From a virus, in the IMG/VR virus record IMGVR_UViG_3300031999_000163, positions 1 through 27,631 of that record: DNA of 27,631 nt. One strand, written 5' to 3'. The notes under the pieces were generated by a model that had not been told where the DNA came from, searched no databases, and was given only the letters and a program-made list of their open reading frames with translations. Below, piece after piece: positions 7,004 to 18,800 of this stretch. A program made the position numbers and the translations under genes. Numbering within the stretch: the first letter of the stretch is position 1; each line of letters starts with the position of its first letter.

Positions 7004-9049
7004 ATGCCTAACCAATTGATTATCACCGACTTAGAGTTTGAAACGATCAAGACCAACATGAAGGTGTTTCTGCAATCGCAGCAGACCTTCCTTGATTATA
7101 ATTTTGAGGGATCGGGGTTGTCGCAACTCATCAACCTCTTAGCCTACAATACCTACTACAATGCGTATTATTATAACATGATGGCAAACGAGTTTTACAT
7201 TGACTCTGCACAGGTGCGAAACTCTATTTTGTCCCGCGCCAAGGAACTCAATTATACCCCAGTGAGCCGACGCGCTCCCACGGCTATTGTTAATTTGTTG
7301 GTGACCCCTCCAGGTGGAAATACGCAAGCGGTGTTGACCTTGGAACGATTCACTGAATTTCAATCGCAGGCTATCGATGGAGTCAACTATACCTTTGTCA
7401 ATGAAGGGGCCGTCACAGTCTATAAAGACAATGGGGCATTTCCATTCCCCAATTTAGAACTCAAAGCCGGCACCCCACAGACTGCTACCTTCACCTACGT
7501 AGCCTTGAGCAATCCCGCGTCTCGGTTTGAGCTTCCCGATGATTCAATTGATACCAGCACGCTGCTCGTTACCGTGCAGGAGTCCTCTGTCAACACAGCA
7601 ACAGAAGTGTTCGCATTATCTGCGGACATCACTACCTCGACTGCCAACTCCGCAGTCTACTACTTGAGCACCTCAACCAGCAATAAGTATCAACTGACCT
7701 TTGGAGATAACGCAATTTCTAAAGCCCTGTCCAACGGAAATATCGTGATCGCAACCTATCTCTCCACAGCGGGGGCTGATGCGAATAAGTCCAATGTGTT
7801 TGCGACAGGCTCTATTGGTGGGTTCTCCAACGTCATCATTACTCCGATCTCCTCAGCCTCCGGTGGGGCAGAGCGCGAAGCCGACGATTCAATTCGTGTG
7901 CGAGCACCACAATCCTATACCTCACAAGGGCGTGCCGTAGGGGTCAAGGATTACGAGTCCTTGCTTAAAGCCTCATATCCAGATATCTCAAGCATTTTCG
8001 TATGGGGTGGGGAAGATAATATCCCACCGGTGTATGGGAAGGTGTTTGTGTCCATTGCCCCAAAAGAGGGGGTGGTCATCAATGATGCAGAGAAGGATCG
8101 TATCATAGCCGAATTATTGGACCCGATCAAAGTCACTGGGATTACCCCTGTGCTGGTTGACCCTGATTATGTCTATCTGAAGTTTGAGTCTATCGTTGAA
8201 GTGCAGAGCAAATATACGTTGCTGACTTCGGTGCAGGTCTCATCGGTTGTTCGTAGCGCGATTGTGAATTATGCCACTACCACTTTCAATCAATTCGGTG
8301 CGGTCTATTCGGATTCAAAACTGAGCAGACAGATTGACGATTCGCTCGGTTCGCCAACCATCACGGGGTCTGGAACCTCGGTGCGGTTGGAGAAGCGTTT
8401 GCTGCCGACCCTCAATGTGCGCACAACATACACGATCAACTACGCAACCGAATTGCACCATGCCCCCATTCAGAAAGCCATCAAGTCCAGTGCCTTCACG
8501 GTCTTTGATAGCGCAGCAGTGTTACGCACCGCCTACTTGGAGGAAGTGTTCAATTCCTCAACGGGGGTGGATTCCATCGCGATCACCAATCCTGGGTATA
8601 ATTATGCCTCAGCACCTACCGTCACGATTACAGGGGATGGAACAGGCGCAACAGCAACCGCTACGATTGTCAATGGAAAGGTCTCGGTTGTCACATTGGA
8701 CAAGCGTGGCACCGGCTATACCTCTGCATTGGTGACCTTATCCGGTGGAGGGGGTCAGGCGGCGGCCGCCTCAGCAATCGTGCAAGCGAAATTCGGCACC
8801 ATGCGATTGTTCTATTTCAATAGCAATTCTGAGAAAGTAGACATTGATCCGACGATTGGCACGATTGATTACCTCAATGGCACCATCACGATTCCCAATT
8901 TGACCGTAGTGAGATGCCTCTCCGATACCAATGATCTACGAGTTAGTGCGGAACCGGAGTCGGCAATTGTTGAAACACAACAGAACCAATTGCTGACACT
9001 CGATCAAGATGATTCAACTGCAATTTCTATTACCATCATCATGCGATAA
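7004..9049 (+). CDS. 6: Baseplate wedge subunit, gp6-like (baseplate J family)
   Basis: At 681 residues it is near the length of T4 gp6 (660). The N-terminus is typical of gp6: 'FLDYNFEGSGLSQLINLLAY', then 'NTYYNAYYYNMMANEFYIDS' and 'RAKELNYTP'. A baseplate-J section follows ('GRAVGVKDYESLLKASYPDI', 'YGKVFVSIAPKEG'). Residues about 522-590 contain two glycine-rich repeats of the form GxxYxSAPTVTITGxGTGA, probably an insertion, before 'GTIDYLNGTITIP'. gp6 forms the ring that holds the wedges together around the hub. The start lies one base after the gp25 stop with an AAGGT ribosome site. Confidence 0.9.
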   Translation: MPNQLIITDLEFETIKTNMKVFLQSQQTFLDYNFEGSGLSQLINLLAYNTYYNAYYYNMMANEFYIDSAQVRNSILSRAKELNYTPVSRRAPTAIVNLLVTPPGGNTQAVLTLERFTEFQSQAIDGVNYTFVNEGAVTVYKDNGAFPFPNLELKAGTPQTATFTYVALSNPASRFELPDDSIDTSTLLVTVQESSVNTATEVFALSADITTSTANSAVYYLSTSTSNKYQLTFGDNAISKALSNGNIVIATYLSTAGADANKSNVFATGSIGGFSNVIITPISSASGGAEREADDSIRVRAPQSYTSQGRAVGVKDYESLLKASYPDISSIFVWGGEDNIPPVYGKVFVSIAPKEGVVINDAEKDRIIAELLDPIKVTGITPVLVDPDYVYLKFESIVEVQSKYTLLTSVQVSSVVRSAIVNYATTTFNQFGAVYSDSKLSRQIDDSLGSPTITGSGTSVRLEKRLLPTLNVRTTYTINYATELHHAPIQKAIKSSAFTVFDSAAVLRTAYLEEVFNSSTGVDSIAITNPGYNYASAPTVTITGDGTGATATATIVNGKVSVVTLDKRGTGYTSALVTLSGGGGQAAAASAIVQAKFGTMRLFYFNSNSEKVDIDPTIGTIDYLNGTITIPNLTVVRCLSDTNDLRVSAEPESAIVETQQNQLLTLDQDDSTAISITIIMR

Positions 9050-9054
9050 TCCCT

Positions 9055-11412
9055 ATGGCTAACACAATAAGTTTACTGATTCGTCAGCAACTACCGGAAT
9101 ACATTCGCACGGATTACGATACCTTCGTTGCGTTTGTAGAAGCGTATTATCAATGGATGGATATGAATGGTCAAGTCATGCAAGTGGCAAAAAATTTACC
9201 ACTTGATACCGATTTGGATACAACTTCGCTTGACGATTTCATCACCTATTACATGAAGCAATTTGTGCCGCTCTTTCCCCCGCAGTATCTCACGAATCCC
9301 ACATTCTTCATTCAGCACGCGAAAGAATTCTACCGTGCAAAGGGCACAAAGAAATCTGTGAAGTTACTGTTCCGCTTGCTCTTTCAGCAAGACATTGAAA
9401 TGTTCTTCCCGAAGGACAGTATTCTTCGTGCCTCAACAAGTGGGTGGAAACGGTCACTGTCCTTACGCCTTGATCCGACGATGTGGACGATCCAAGTGGC
9501 TGATGGGTTCAGCACACGCTATCGTGCGATAGATACGTCTCGCAATTCCACACCTTCAGCCGTGTATCTCAATAACGTGCTGCAAACGCTGAACACTGAC
9601 TACTACCATAGCCCCAATGAACCGTGGTTTACATTCGTCGCTACCCCAGGAGCAGGCTATGAAATCAAAGTGGTGTATCCAGGCACGGATTTCATCAGTC
9701 ACTTTGACACAAATGAGATTGCCGCGAAGTTTGTGGGGCAAACCTCTGGGGCGAGTGCGGTGTCTGAAACGCTGCAATCTGTCGCAGATGATAGTATCAC
9801 GCAACTGGACCTGGCAGTGTCAAAGCCACTGGGCACCTTTACCCAATTTGAAATTGTGAAGGGACGCTGGACCTATGACCAGGCGCGAAACTCGTCGGTG
9901 GATGTGGGGCAATATCTTGACATCTACGGGCAGTTAGTCTCCTATCTCAAGGATATTATAATCGTCGATGGGGGTGCACGGTATAATGTCGGGGATACAG
10001 TCGTAATTACAGGTGGCTTTCCCACCACTCCCGCAACCGCGATTGTTGATGCGATTTTCTCCGCGTTGATTTCCAATATCACCGTCCTCCAAGGAGGCGC
10101 GGGATATCAACCCGGTCAAGCAGCCTACATTACGTCAACCCCCAACACAGGACTCAATGCGTTTGTCCTGTCTGTGGATACGTCTGAAGCGGTGCATCCC
10201 AACAACTATCCAATGAACCAGGATGTGTTGACACTCTGGGCGAACACGGTAATGTCCGATCCAAACTATTATTTCACTCCAGGGCTATCCGAGAACGTCA
10301 ATACGATTATGTCAATGGCATTCACGGATTTCATATTCGGGGAGCATCCTATTGAACGATTGGGACCAGTGACCTCCCTGACCATCACCAGCAGCACAAC
10401 GATATTCAATCCTGCACCGACATTGAACATTGATCCACCAATTGTGCATGTGACAGGGATCACGGCAAATGCCAATGTCGCAACCGCGAATGTCTCCCTT
10501 GCCTACTTCGGGATTCTTGGGAAGATGAACGTGCGTAGTGGAGGATCAAATTACCAAGTAGGGGATGAAGTCTCTTTTGAAAATATCCCAGGTGTCGGAC
10601 TAGGGATCGGTGCCGCAGCGGAAGTCACCAGTCTCCATATCGCCAACACAGGCATCAAGACGGTGAATTTCCGCCCTTCACGCTTGACAGGCAATGTCAC
10701 GGTGAATACTGCGGTGTCAAACGTGCAGGTGGTCGGAACGGGGACCTTCTTCACAACGGAACTTATGGCGAACGATCATATTGAAATCAACAGTGAATCA
10801 AGTTATGTCAGCACGATTATCAATGCAACCCACTTGACGGTCAATACCGCATTCACCCGCAATTCAACAAGCCGACGATTGGGCATCTATGGTCGGTATT
10901 TTGTGGGAGGGATGAACTATCGTCAGGAAGCGTTACCGACAGTGCAGGTTTCTTCAAATGACCCCGCAGCCACAGGCGCAAACATTGCAGCGGAACTGAC
11001 CCTATCGGGTGGAACGTCCTTCCTCTTGGAACCGCAGACACAGGAGCCGGTAGGAAAGATCAAGACTATCCGTATCACGAATCATGGCTACGGGTATCAA
11101 GCACCCCCAGTCATTAACTTGACGGGTAGTGGAAATGGCAAAGCAAATGCGGTGGCGATCATGTTGAGTAATCTCTTTACTGCCCCTGGACGCTTCACCA
11201 CAACAGAGGGATTCCTGAGTGCGGACCAGAAACTTCAGAATGATGGGTTTTATACGACTTATTCATATGTGGTCAAAGCCGCAACAGAATTGGCAAAATA
11301 CAAGGGAATTCTCAAAGACTTGACCCATCCTGCGGGAATGAGATTATGGGGAGAATATGTGGTTGAGGAGAATGTCATCACCAGTCCGATCACTGCCGCG
11401 AATGTCGCATAA
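9055..11412 (+). CDS. 7: Baseplate wedge subunit, gp7-like
   Basis: The N-terminus 'LPEYIRTDYDTFVAFVEAYY' followed by 'FYRAKGTKKSVKLLFRLLFQ' (about 97-116) is the conserved opening of gp7-type proteins in T4-like phages outside the T4 group itself. Length is 785 residues against 1032 in T4. The body is beta-rich and holds several glycine-rich repeats ('IIIVDGGARYNVGDTVVITG' near 300, 'VRSGGSNYQVGDEV' near 492, 'ITNHGYGYQAPPVINLTGSG' near 676). The C-terminus 'YKGILKDLTHPAGMRLWGEY' is also conserved in the family. gp7 connects the inner wedge core to gp8 and the outer plate. No clear Shine-Dalgarno sequence is seen in the five-base gap after gp6, so translation is probably coupled. Confidence 0.85.
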   Translation: MANTISLLIRQQLPEYIRTDYDTFVAFVEAYYQWMDMNGQVMQVAKNLPLDTDLDTTSLDDFITYYMKQFVPLFPPQYLTNPTFFIQHAKEFYRAKGTKKSVKLLFRLLFQQDIEMFFPKDSILRASTSGWKRSLSLRLDPTMWTIQVADGFSTRYRAIDTSRNSTPSAVYLNNVLQTLNTDYYHSPNEPWFTFVATPGAGYEIKVVYPGTDFISHFDTNEIAAKFVGQTSGASAVSETLQSVADDSITQLDLAVSKPLGTFTQFEIVKGRWTYDQARNSSVDVGQYLDIYGQLVSYLKDIIIVDGGARYNVGDTVVITGGFPTTPATAIVDAIFSALISNITVLQGGAGYQPGQAAYITSTPNTGLNAFVLSVDTSEAVHPNNYPMNQDVLTLWANTVMSDPNYYFTPGLSENVNTIMSMAFTDFIFGEHPIERLGPVTSLTITSSTTIFNPAPTLNIDPPIVHVTGITANANVATANVSLAYFGILGKMNVRSGGSNYQVGDEVSFENIPGVGLGIGAAAEVTSLHIANTGIKTVNFRPSRLTGNVTVNTAVSNVQVVGTGTFFTTELMANDHIEINSESSYVSTIINATHLTVNTAFTRNSTSRRLGIYGRYFVGGMNYRQEALPTVQVSSNDPAATGANIAAELTLSGGTSFLLEPQTQEPVGKIKTIRITNHGYGYQAPPVINLTGSGNGKANAVAIMLSNLFTAPGRFTTTEGFLSADQKLQNDGFYTTYSYVVKAATELAKYKGILKDLTHPAGMRLWGEYVVEENVITSPITAANVA

Positions 11413-11416
11413 ATAG
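11408..11416 (+). promoter_or_regulatory. Late promoter CATAAATAG before gp8
   Basis: The motif overlaps the stop codon of the gp7-like gene. The predicted start near 11421 leaves a 15-base leader carrying the ribosome site AAGGAA (11425-11430). Confidence 0.7.
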
Positions 11417-11435
11417 AACATTACAAGGAAACACT

Positions 11436-12767
11436 ATGTCCAATTCTTCGATCTCTCGGCGCCTTGGCTATGAAGGAGCCTTTACACTCTACAGCGATCT
11501 CTCCACGTCATCAAACGACGCAATGGTGGGATACGTCATGCTTGGGCGAAATGTTGCCTGGCCCGCAGACCCCACACCCGATGTGATCTACGATACGGAG
11601 AACACACTGTTTGATACCTACAACAATTTCCTAGGGGGAAAGCGAATCACTGGTAATGATATCGCCTTGGTGATTCCGCGTAGGAACTGGACCGCGAATA
11701 TCCGATACACCCAATATGACGATCAGAGTAATGCGCTATTCACCTCTGCGAATGCGATGTATGTGTATACCTCAACAGGAAGCGTCTATAAGTGTCTCAA
11801 CAATGGTAATAATGCCCCCTCCACGATTGAACCCGCTGGCAACTACACCAGCGCGAATGGATTCATCAGCCCTGGTGATGGGTATGTGTGGAAGTATATG
11901 TTCAAGGTGCCAAGCACCAGCAAGTTCTTGACCTCAGCGTGGATACCGGCTCCTACCACTCAATCCGCTGCCTATTTTGGATTTGCGAACAATCTTGTCG
12001 CCGGAGCGATTACTCGCTTGCAAGTCACCTCCAATGGTGCGGGATGGTATCAAGTCAATACTGCGGTGATAATTACAGGTTCAGGCACCGGTGCGAATGG
12101 CGCACCTACCGTAACAACAGGCAACCTTCGGTCTGTCGCCTTGGATGCACATGGATCAGGGTATACTCGCCAGAATGTCAAAGTCACGGTGGTCGGAGTG
12201 GGTTCAAACGCCGCTGTGCGTCCAATACTCTCCCCGTATGGTGGGCATGGGTTCAATCCTGCGCGGGAACTAGGGGCGAATTGCATGATGATCTCCGTTC
12301 AGATTGGGTTCCCCGATACCACAGAGGGAGCCACGTTGACCGCAAATAACGATTTCCGACAAGTCGGAGTCCTTTTGCGACCACATAAATATGGTGAGAA
12401 TGTCGCAGTCACCTCAGCGAATGCGAATATCGCGGTTACAATGGTTACCCAATTGCTGCTTACTTCGGGACCAGGATATATCAAAGACGAACTGGTGTAT
12501 CAAGGCGCAAATGTCTCGCTGGCGAATTTTACCGCAAATGTCTCGGATATCTTCTCCAATGCCGTTGAAACATCAAATGTGCATGGTTCAGTGGTCGCCG
12601 GAGCCGTGTTGACGGGCAATACATCAGGAACCGTGCGAACGGTGGTTGCTGCCACATACCCAGGATTGGAAAAGGAAACGGGTGATCTTGTGTTTACGGA
12701 CAATCGCGCACCAGTGACCCGCGTGGTCGGGCAATCCGAGGTTATCAACATTGTATTGAACTTCTAA
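11436..12767 (+). CDS. 8: Baseplate wedge subunit, gp8-like
   Basis: The protein has 443 residues against 334 in T4. Conserved gp8 segments include 'YVMLGRNVAWPAD', 'NFLGGKRITGNDIALVIPRR', 'NWTANIRYTQYDDQS', 'MYVYTSTGSVYKCLNNGNNA' and 'GDGYVWKYMFKVP'. Residues about 196-268 add two glycine-rich repeats ('SNGAGWYQVNTAVIITGSGT' and 'DAHGSGYTRQNVKVTVVGVG') of the type also found in the gp6, gp7 and giant proteins here. gp8 is a dimer in the T4 wedge that bridges gp7 and the outer proteins. It has its own late promoter and good ribosome site. Confidence 0.88.
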   Translation: MSNSSISRRLGYEGAFTLYSDLSTSSNDAMVGYVMLGRNVAWPADPTPDVIYDTENTLFDTYNNFLGGKRITGNDIALVIPRRNWTANIRYTQYDDQSNALFTSANAMYVYTSTGSVYKCLNNGNNAPSTIEPAGNYTSANGFISPGDGYVWKYMFKVPSTSKFLTSAWIPAPTTQSAAYFGFANNLVAGAITRLQVTSNGAGWYQVNTAVIITGSGTGANGAPTVTTGNLRSVALDAHGSGYTRQNVKVTVVGVGSNAAVRPILSPYGGHGFNPARELGANCMMISVQIGFPDTTEGATLTANNDFRQVGVLLRPHKYGENVAVTSANANIAVTMVTQLLLTSGPGYIKDELVYQGANVSLANFTANVSDIFSNAVETSNVHGSVVAGAVLTGNTSGTVRTVVAATYPGLEKETGDLVFTDNRAPVTRVVGQSEVINIVLNF

Positions 12768-12776
12768 GACAACGTG

Positions 12777-12785
12777 CATAAATAG
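12777..12785 (+). promoter_or_regulatory. Late promoter CATAAATAG before the giant wedge gene
   Basis: The motif lies in the 39-base gap after gp8. The predicted start near 12790 coincides with the first base of a long purine-rich ribosome site (AAGGTGGGAG), 17 bases before the ATG at 12807. Confidence 0.7.
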
Positions 12786-12806
12786 AACAAAGGTGGGAGC
12801 AATTTC

Positions 12807-15800
12807 ATGGCTATTGATCTGTCACAAAATCCGTATTACGACGACTTTGACCCAACGAAGAATTATCACAAGATTCTCTTTCGTCCATCCTATGCGGTGC
12901 AGTCGAGAGAATTGACACAAGCCCAAACGATTCTTCAGGATCAGGTTAGTAAATTCGGAAACAGCATTTATCAGAATGGGTCCATCGTTACGGGTGGGCA
13001 GACCATGTTGGAATCGACTTCGACCAAATATATCTGCGTCGAAGCCACAGACCCTACGGGTGCCGTGGTCGATGTCGCCAATTTCATTGGTAAATTTATT
13101 GTTGATAACGAGACGGTCCCAAGAGGTATTCGCGCCTACGTTATTGGTGGTGCCATTGCGACTCTGACTTCTCCAACGTATCTCATTGTCAAATACACCT
13201 CTGGGCAGATTTTTGACGCGACTCTCGTTCAGCCAATCAAAACGGACGACAGTGCCTATAGCGTGGCGATCATTGCGAGCCTCAGCACCCCAACCAACTT
13301 CACGGATGTTGTTTCGGGGCTGAAGTTTGGGGATGCGTCTATTTGCAGTATTGATGAGGGTGTATTCTATGTTGATGGATACTTCGTCCAAGTTTCCCCA
13401 CAAACAGTAGTCTTGGATGCGTTCAGCAATACCCCAACCTACCGCGTAGGTCTAGAGATTGGCGAAGTGCTTGTTGACGAGACGATGGATGCGACTCTTC
13501 TTGACCCCGCACAAGAATCCACGAACTATCAGGCTCCTGGTGCCACTCGTTATCAGATCAACCTCACCCTTGTCAAACGTGCTCTCACGTCTGAAGATGA
13601 TACGAAGTTCATTGAATTGATTCGTGTGACTGGTGGAACACTGACAAAGAAGGTCGTGTATCCAGTGTATTCCGCATTGGAAGAGACCCTGGCTCGTCGC
13701 ACTAACGATCAATCAGGCTCCTTCACGGTGCGCCCATTCAAGATTGCGACCACTCCCCATGCGACCTACGCGAATGCCTACAACATCGTCATTGAAGCGG
13801 GGAAGGCGTATGTGCAGGGATATGAATTTGAAACGATTGGACCTACAACGATCAAGGCAGAACGCTCACGAACAGCCGCCAATGTTACCAATTACAACAG
13901 CACGATTGATTATCAGAATTGGATTGAATTCACAAACCTCGTTGGTCCAATTCCATTCAAGACTCTCCAACCAGGAGTCCTGCATTGTGTAAGCACTGCG
14001 AACATTGCCATCGCTAATGCTGCGGTTGCTGCCAATACCACAATAGGCACTGTCCGTATTCGTGCGCTGGATTATCAGAGTGGTGCCAACGGCACGTCTA
14101 TCATTACTGCGGTATGGCGAGCGTATGCGTTTGATGCGAATGTATCGGAAAGTCAAACCTGCAACTGCGGCGCGACAGGTTCCGCGAACACAATGTTCCT
14201 CGCACCAAATTTCTCCGCTATTGCAAATGCGTATGTGGGAGTGAAGTTCACGATCACCACCCATGCAGGTGTCGCAGTCAATGAAACTCATACGATTGGA
14301 CGCTATGAAGGGTCCAATAACAAAGCCTTTTTGCAGGGGTCGGAGACCTTTGCCTTCGGCACGCCAACAACAGCGACCAAGTATCGTTTTGATTATGAAT
14401 TCAAAGATGTTGAAGCCTTGGTATACGCGAACACCTCAGTCAATCAACATCTCTTTTCTACCACGATGGATGTCAACTCGTCCAGCAAGAATGCACTGTT
14501 CGTTGATGGTATCCTCTCTGATCCATATGAAGGTGCCTTTCTCAGTGATACGGGATTCAACCGACTCATTATGGAATTGCCGTATCCTACCATTGCCGAT
14601 CAAGCCGTAGTCGGAGGCTCCCCACTCACGAACACAGAATACTTTGGTCGCAAAGTTTACACAGGGCAGGGGTTCACACAAAATGTAACCACGATCACCA
14701 GTGCTGCGGGTATCACGTCCGCTGTCAATGGAACCTTGTCGGGGTCCGATGCGATAGACAACATCCTCGTTGTCGTGAAGAACAACACCGGGGCTTCGGT
14801 TGGCAACAATCAAGTTATCAACTTCTCTTCGGGCAATCCAGCAGGCAACACGGTTGTTGTCAGCACCGTCAGCAATACCTCAACATGGGTCATCACTGTT
14901 CCAAACATGAATAGTGCATCGGCGGCTGATGTCTATGTCAAGGTGAAATTGCCATATTCCCATGCACTCGGAAATCTCCTCAAGAGTAAGACCGCACGTA
15001 TTGCGAATGTGGCGAGTGGATTGAACTCCGGTGGCACGCAGATTGCCGATGCGACGGGACTCGTTCAGTGGTATTCACAGGGAGCAGGCAACTTGGGGGC
15101 GCAAATCACGATCTATGCGAACTCCGCAGCGTGGCTCAATCTCAAGGACCCAAGCAAGTCGCAATCACTCTTCACGTCCGATGTCACAAGACTTCGTAAG
15201 GTCATCGATGTCGGTTCCAATCTGATTGAAGATGGTAACGTGGCTATTGCCGCTGATATCACCAGTCGCTACATATTGGATTCTGGGCAGCGCGACAACT
15301 CCTACGATCATGCGAGCATCACCCTAAAGCCACAGTCACAAGGTCCAAGCGGTAACGTAGTCATCTATGTTGATTACTTGACCCATTCGGGATTAGGCTA
15401 TTTGACCGTGGATTCGTATGCGTCCGCCAACATTGCCTACGGAAACATTCCGTCCTACACGTCAGCTACGACTGGGCAGGTATTCAACTTGCGCGATTGC
15501 ATCGATTTCAGACCTCGTAGACAGGATGCAGATTTCAATAACATTTTTGATGAAGAGGTTTTTGGGGTATCGGGACTCACGTTTGAGACAGACTTCTCCT
15601 ACTATCTTGCTCGCATTGACAAGATCATCCTTACGAAGGATCGCACCTTTGAAGTCTTGACGGGTGTGCCGTCTCTGTTCCCAGTCAGCCCATCAGATAA
15701 AGACAATGCCATGACATTGTATACGTTGGTGCTTCCTCCCTACACGAACACCACTGGGGAAATTCGTCAACGCTATAATGACAATCGCCGCTACACAATG

Positions 15801-18800
15801 CGCGACATTGGCACACTTGAAAAGCGTATTTCAAACCTGGAATACTACACGTCCCTGAACTTGCTTGAACAAACGGCTAAGAATCAGGAAATTCAAGATG
15901 ACACAGGAGCGAACCGTTTCAAGAATGGTATCCTGGTTGACCCATTCACCGGACACAAGATCGGGGATGTGTTGAATGTAGACTACCTCTGTTCCGTTGA
16001 TCCTCAGAATCAGGAATTGCGTCCAGCCTTCAATCCTCGCAGTCTCGACCTGGAATTGAGCGCAACAAATTCCACAGATTATGCACGTATCGGTGCCTTC
16101 TTGACACTCCCATATACGGTGGTGACATTCCTCGATCAGTCTATCGCGTCTAAAGCAATCAACGTCAATCCGTTCAACACAGTCTCGTTCATTGGGCAGA
16201 TCAAACTTGATCCAACATCAGACAATTGGGTAGACAGAAACCAAGTTCCTGATGTGAATGTGAACTTGGAAGGCGATGCTGATGCGTGGGAAGCTCTTGC
16301 GTTTGATGTCAACAAGTCAGCAGCAGGTTCAAAATTTGGTTCCACAACTTTCGGCACGGTCTGGAATGACTGGAAAACCACATTCTATGGAGAGAAGAAA
16401 CAACCGGATCAGATTATCACCCCAGGCTGGCAGGGATGGTTGGGTCCAGTCGGGCACTATATTCCTGTCTATGGCAACGTCGTCAAGCGCAGCACGACAG
16501 AAATCACACAGAAATCAGCACGAACAGGAACAAAGAGTCAGTTTGGAACCGAAGTCATTACTGAATCCATCGGGAACAAGGTCAAGGATGTCTCGGTTAT
16601 TCCATACATCCGTTCACGCGGCGTGTTGTTTGTAGGGAAGATGTTTGCCCCGAACACTGCCCTCTATGCCTTCTTTGATGAAAAAGCGGTGACGAATTAT
16701 TGCAACCGTCTGAATGTCGTGAAAGTCGCCAGCACTACTGTAGTCTACAGAGACAACTATCAGGATGCTGAATCCGTGCGAGTATGGGACCCCGCGAGAG
16801 GAGCAAATGCCGCCTTCGGTATTGTGGTTCTCAGTCGCAACGAATCCACACACACCAATGTTAGCATTGTCAGCGTGACTGGTGGTGACGATAATAACGT
16901 GGCGAATGCGTATTTCATGCACTCAAGCAACTCCACCTTCTTGATTGGGGAAACCAGTGGCGCGAACTCGCGTATCTCTGGCTACTATCATAACACAGGA
17001 TTCGCACAGAACGCGAATGTCAGCAGCGTCTTATTGTCACATGATATTGCAAATTCCAATGTCGCGTTCTCCAACACCTTCCTTGTTGGGCAGACGATTT
17101 ACTTTACAGCGGGATCGGGTCTTGGACAATCCTCTGTAATTACCGCATACAATGCGAACACTCGCAACGTGTCCTTCAGCCCTTCGTTGACCACCGCACT
17201 TGGAGTCGATACGGCGTATTCTATTGGGCAATTCACCTCAGATTATCGTGGTGAGTTTGGGGGTATCTTTGTCATTCCTTCAACGGATGCCGTAAGATTC
17301 CGCACTGGGGATCGTCAATTCACCTTTGTCGATTCGTTAGCTGGAACCCTTGAAGGATCAGGCACGAACGGATCAGTCAACTATCAAGCCTCTGGACTCT
17401 TGCAGACTTCAGAGAACACGATCATCTCTACTCGCGTCCCTGTGGTACAGCGCACGGTGCTCAATCAAGCCAAAACCACTGTAACCAGCAAGATCACGGA
17501 TGCCGCGATTGGAAGAATACAAGTTGGGTATTGGGACCCTCTCGCCCAGACCTTCTTGGTCGATCAAACATTCCATCCATCGGGTGTCCAGATTACGGGT
17601 ATTCGTTTGCTTATCAAGAGCACTGATCCAAACATTCCAATGGAAATGCAATTGCGTCCTGTCGTCAACGGATTCCCGCATTCCTCCGCAGTCATCCCAG
17701 GTTCCGATGTGGTTATCAATGCGAGCGATATTGTAACCTGTTCTGAAGAAGCGTTGGCGGCAAAGTATGTGGCGGGAGGCAATCCTTTGGATGATGCCAC
17801 CATGTATACGCAAGTCAACTTCAGTGGACCGGTGTTCTTGCAGCAAGGCGCGGAATACTGCATCGTCCTGATGGCAAACTCCGTCAAGTATCAGGTGTAT
17901 GTGTCACGCATGGGCGACAAGATTCTGGGCACCGAGCGATTGATTTCCTCACAGCCCTATTTGGGGGTGTTGTTCAAGTCACAGAACTCAACCACCTGGA
18001 ACCCAATTCAGGAAGAGGATTTGACCTTCCGATTGCTCTATGCACAATTTGATAAGACCGTGCAATCTAACATTGAATTCCAGTTGTCCTCATCAAACGC
18101 GATCACAGCCAATGTGCCGTTGGATACGTTCTATGTCTCCTCTGGAAATCTTGTGTTGCCAAACACCAGCGTTGATGCGATGTTTGCAACCACCACGGCT
18201 ACAGGGGTCAAAGAGGGCAACAAGATCATCCCATTGGATGAAAACATTTACTTTGATGATACGTTGGGTCGCCGAGTCGCGTCCAGTGTGACATCCTCAT
18301 TCAAGTTACGACTTTTGCTCTCCTCGCAGAGTGTTGATGTATCGCCCGTGGTTGATATGGACCGACTCTCTCTGTTGGGTATCGAGAACCTTGTCAACAA
18401 CTTGCAACTGAGCAACAGTTCAGTAGTAGTTATCAGTTCCAGTAACAACTGGTTCAGTGCCGCAGGACTCAGCGTAACGATCTCAGGTGGAGGCGGAAGC
18501 GGAGCCAATGCGTATATTGCGAACACGCAAATTGATAGTAACAATCATGTGCTCGCTAACGTGGTCGTAGATTCTAATGGTAGCGGGTATACTACGTCCC
18601 CAACCTTTACGATCTCCGGTAACGCGAGCATCACTGCCAACATTCAGTGCATTGGAGAAGATCGTTCGTCTGGTGGACCAGCCTGGGCGCGTTACATCAC
18701 TCGTAAAGTAACCCTGGCTGATGGATTGGATGCAGGAGACTTCCGCGTATTCTTCGCTGCCTACAAGCCTTCTGTGGCGAACATCTATGTCTATTATAAG

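Noticed and set aside
12384-12391. CATAAATA motif inside the gp8-like gene
   Set aside because: It is in frame as the codons for His-Lys-Tyr and is not near any gene start, so it is probably chance.
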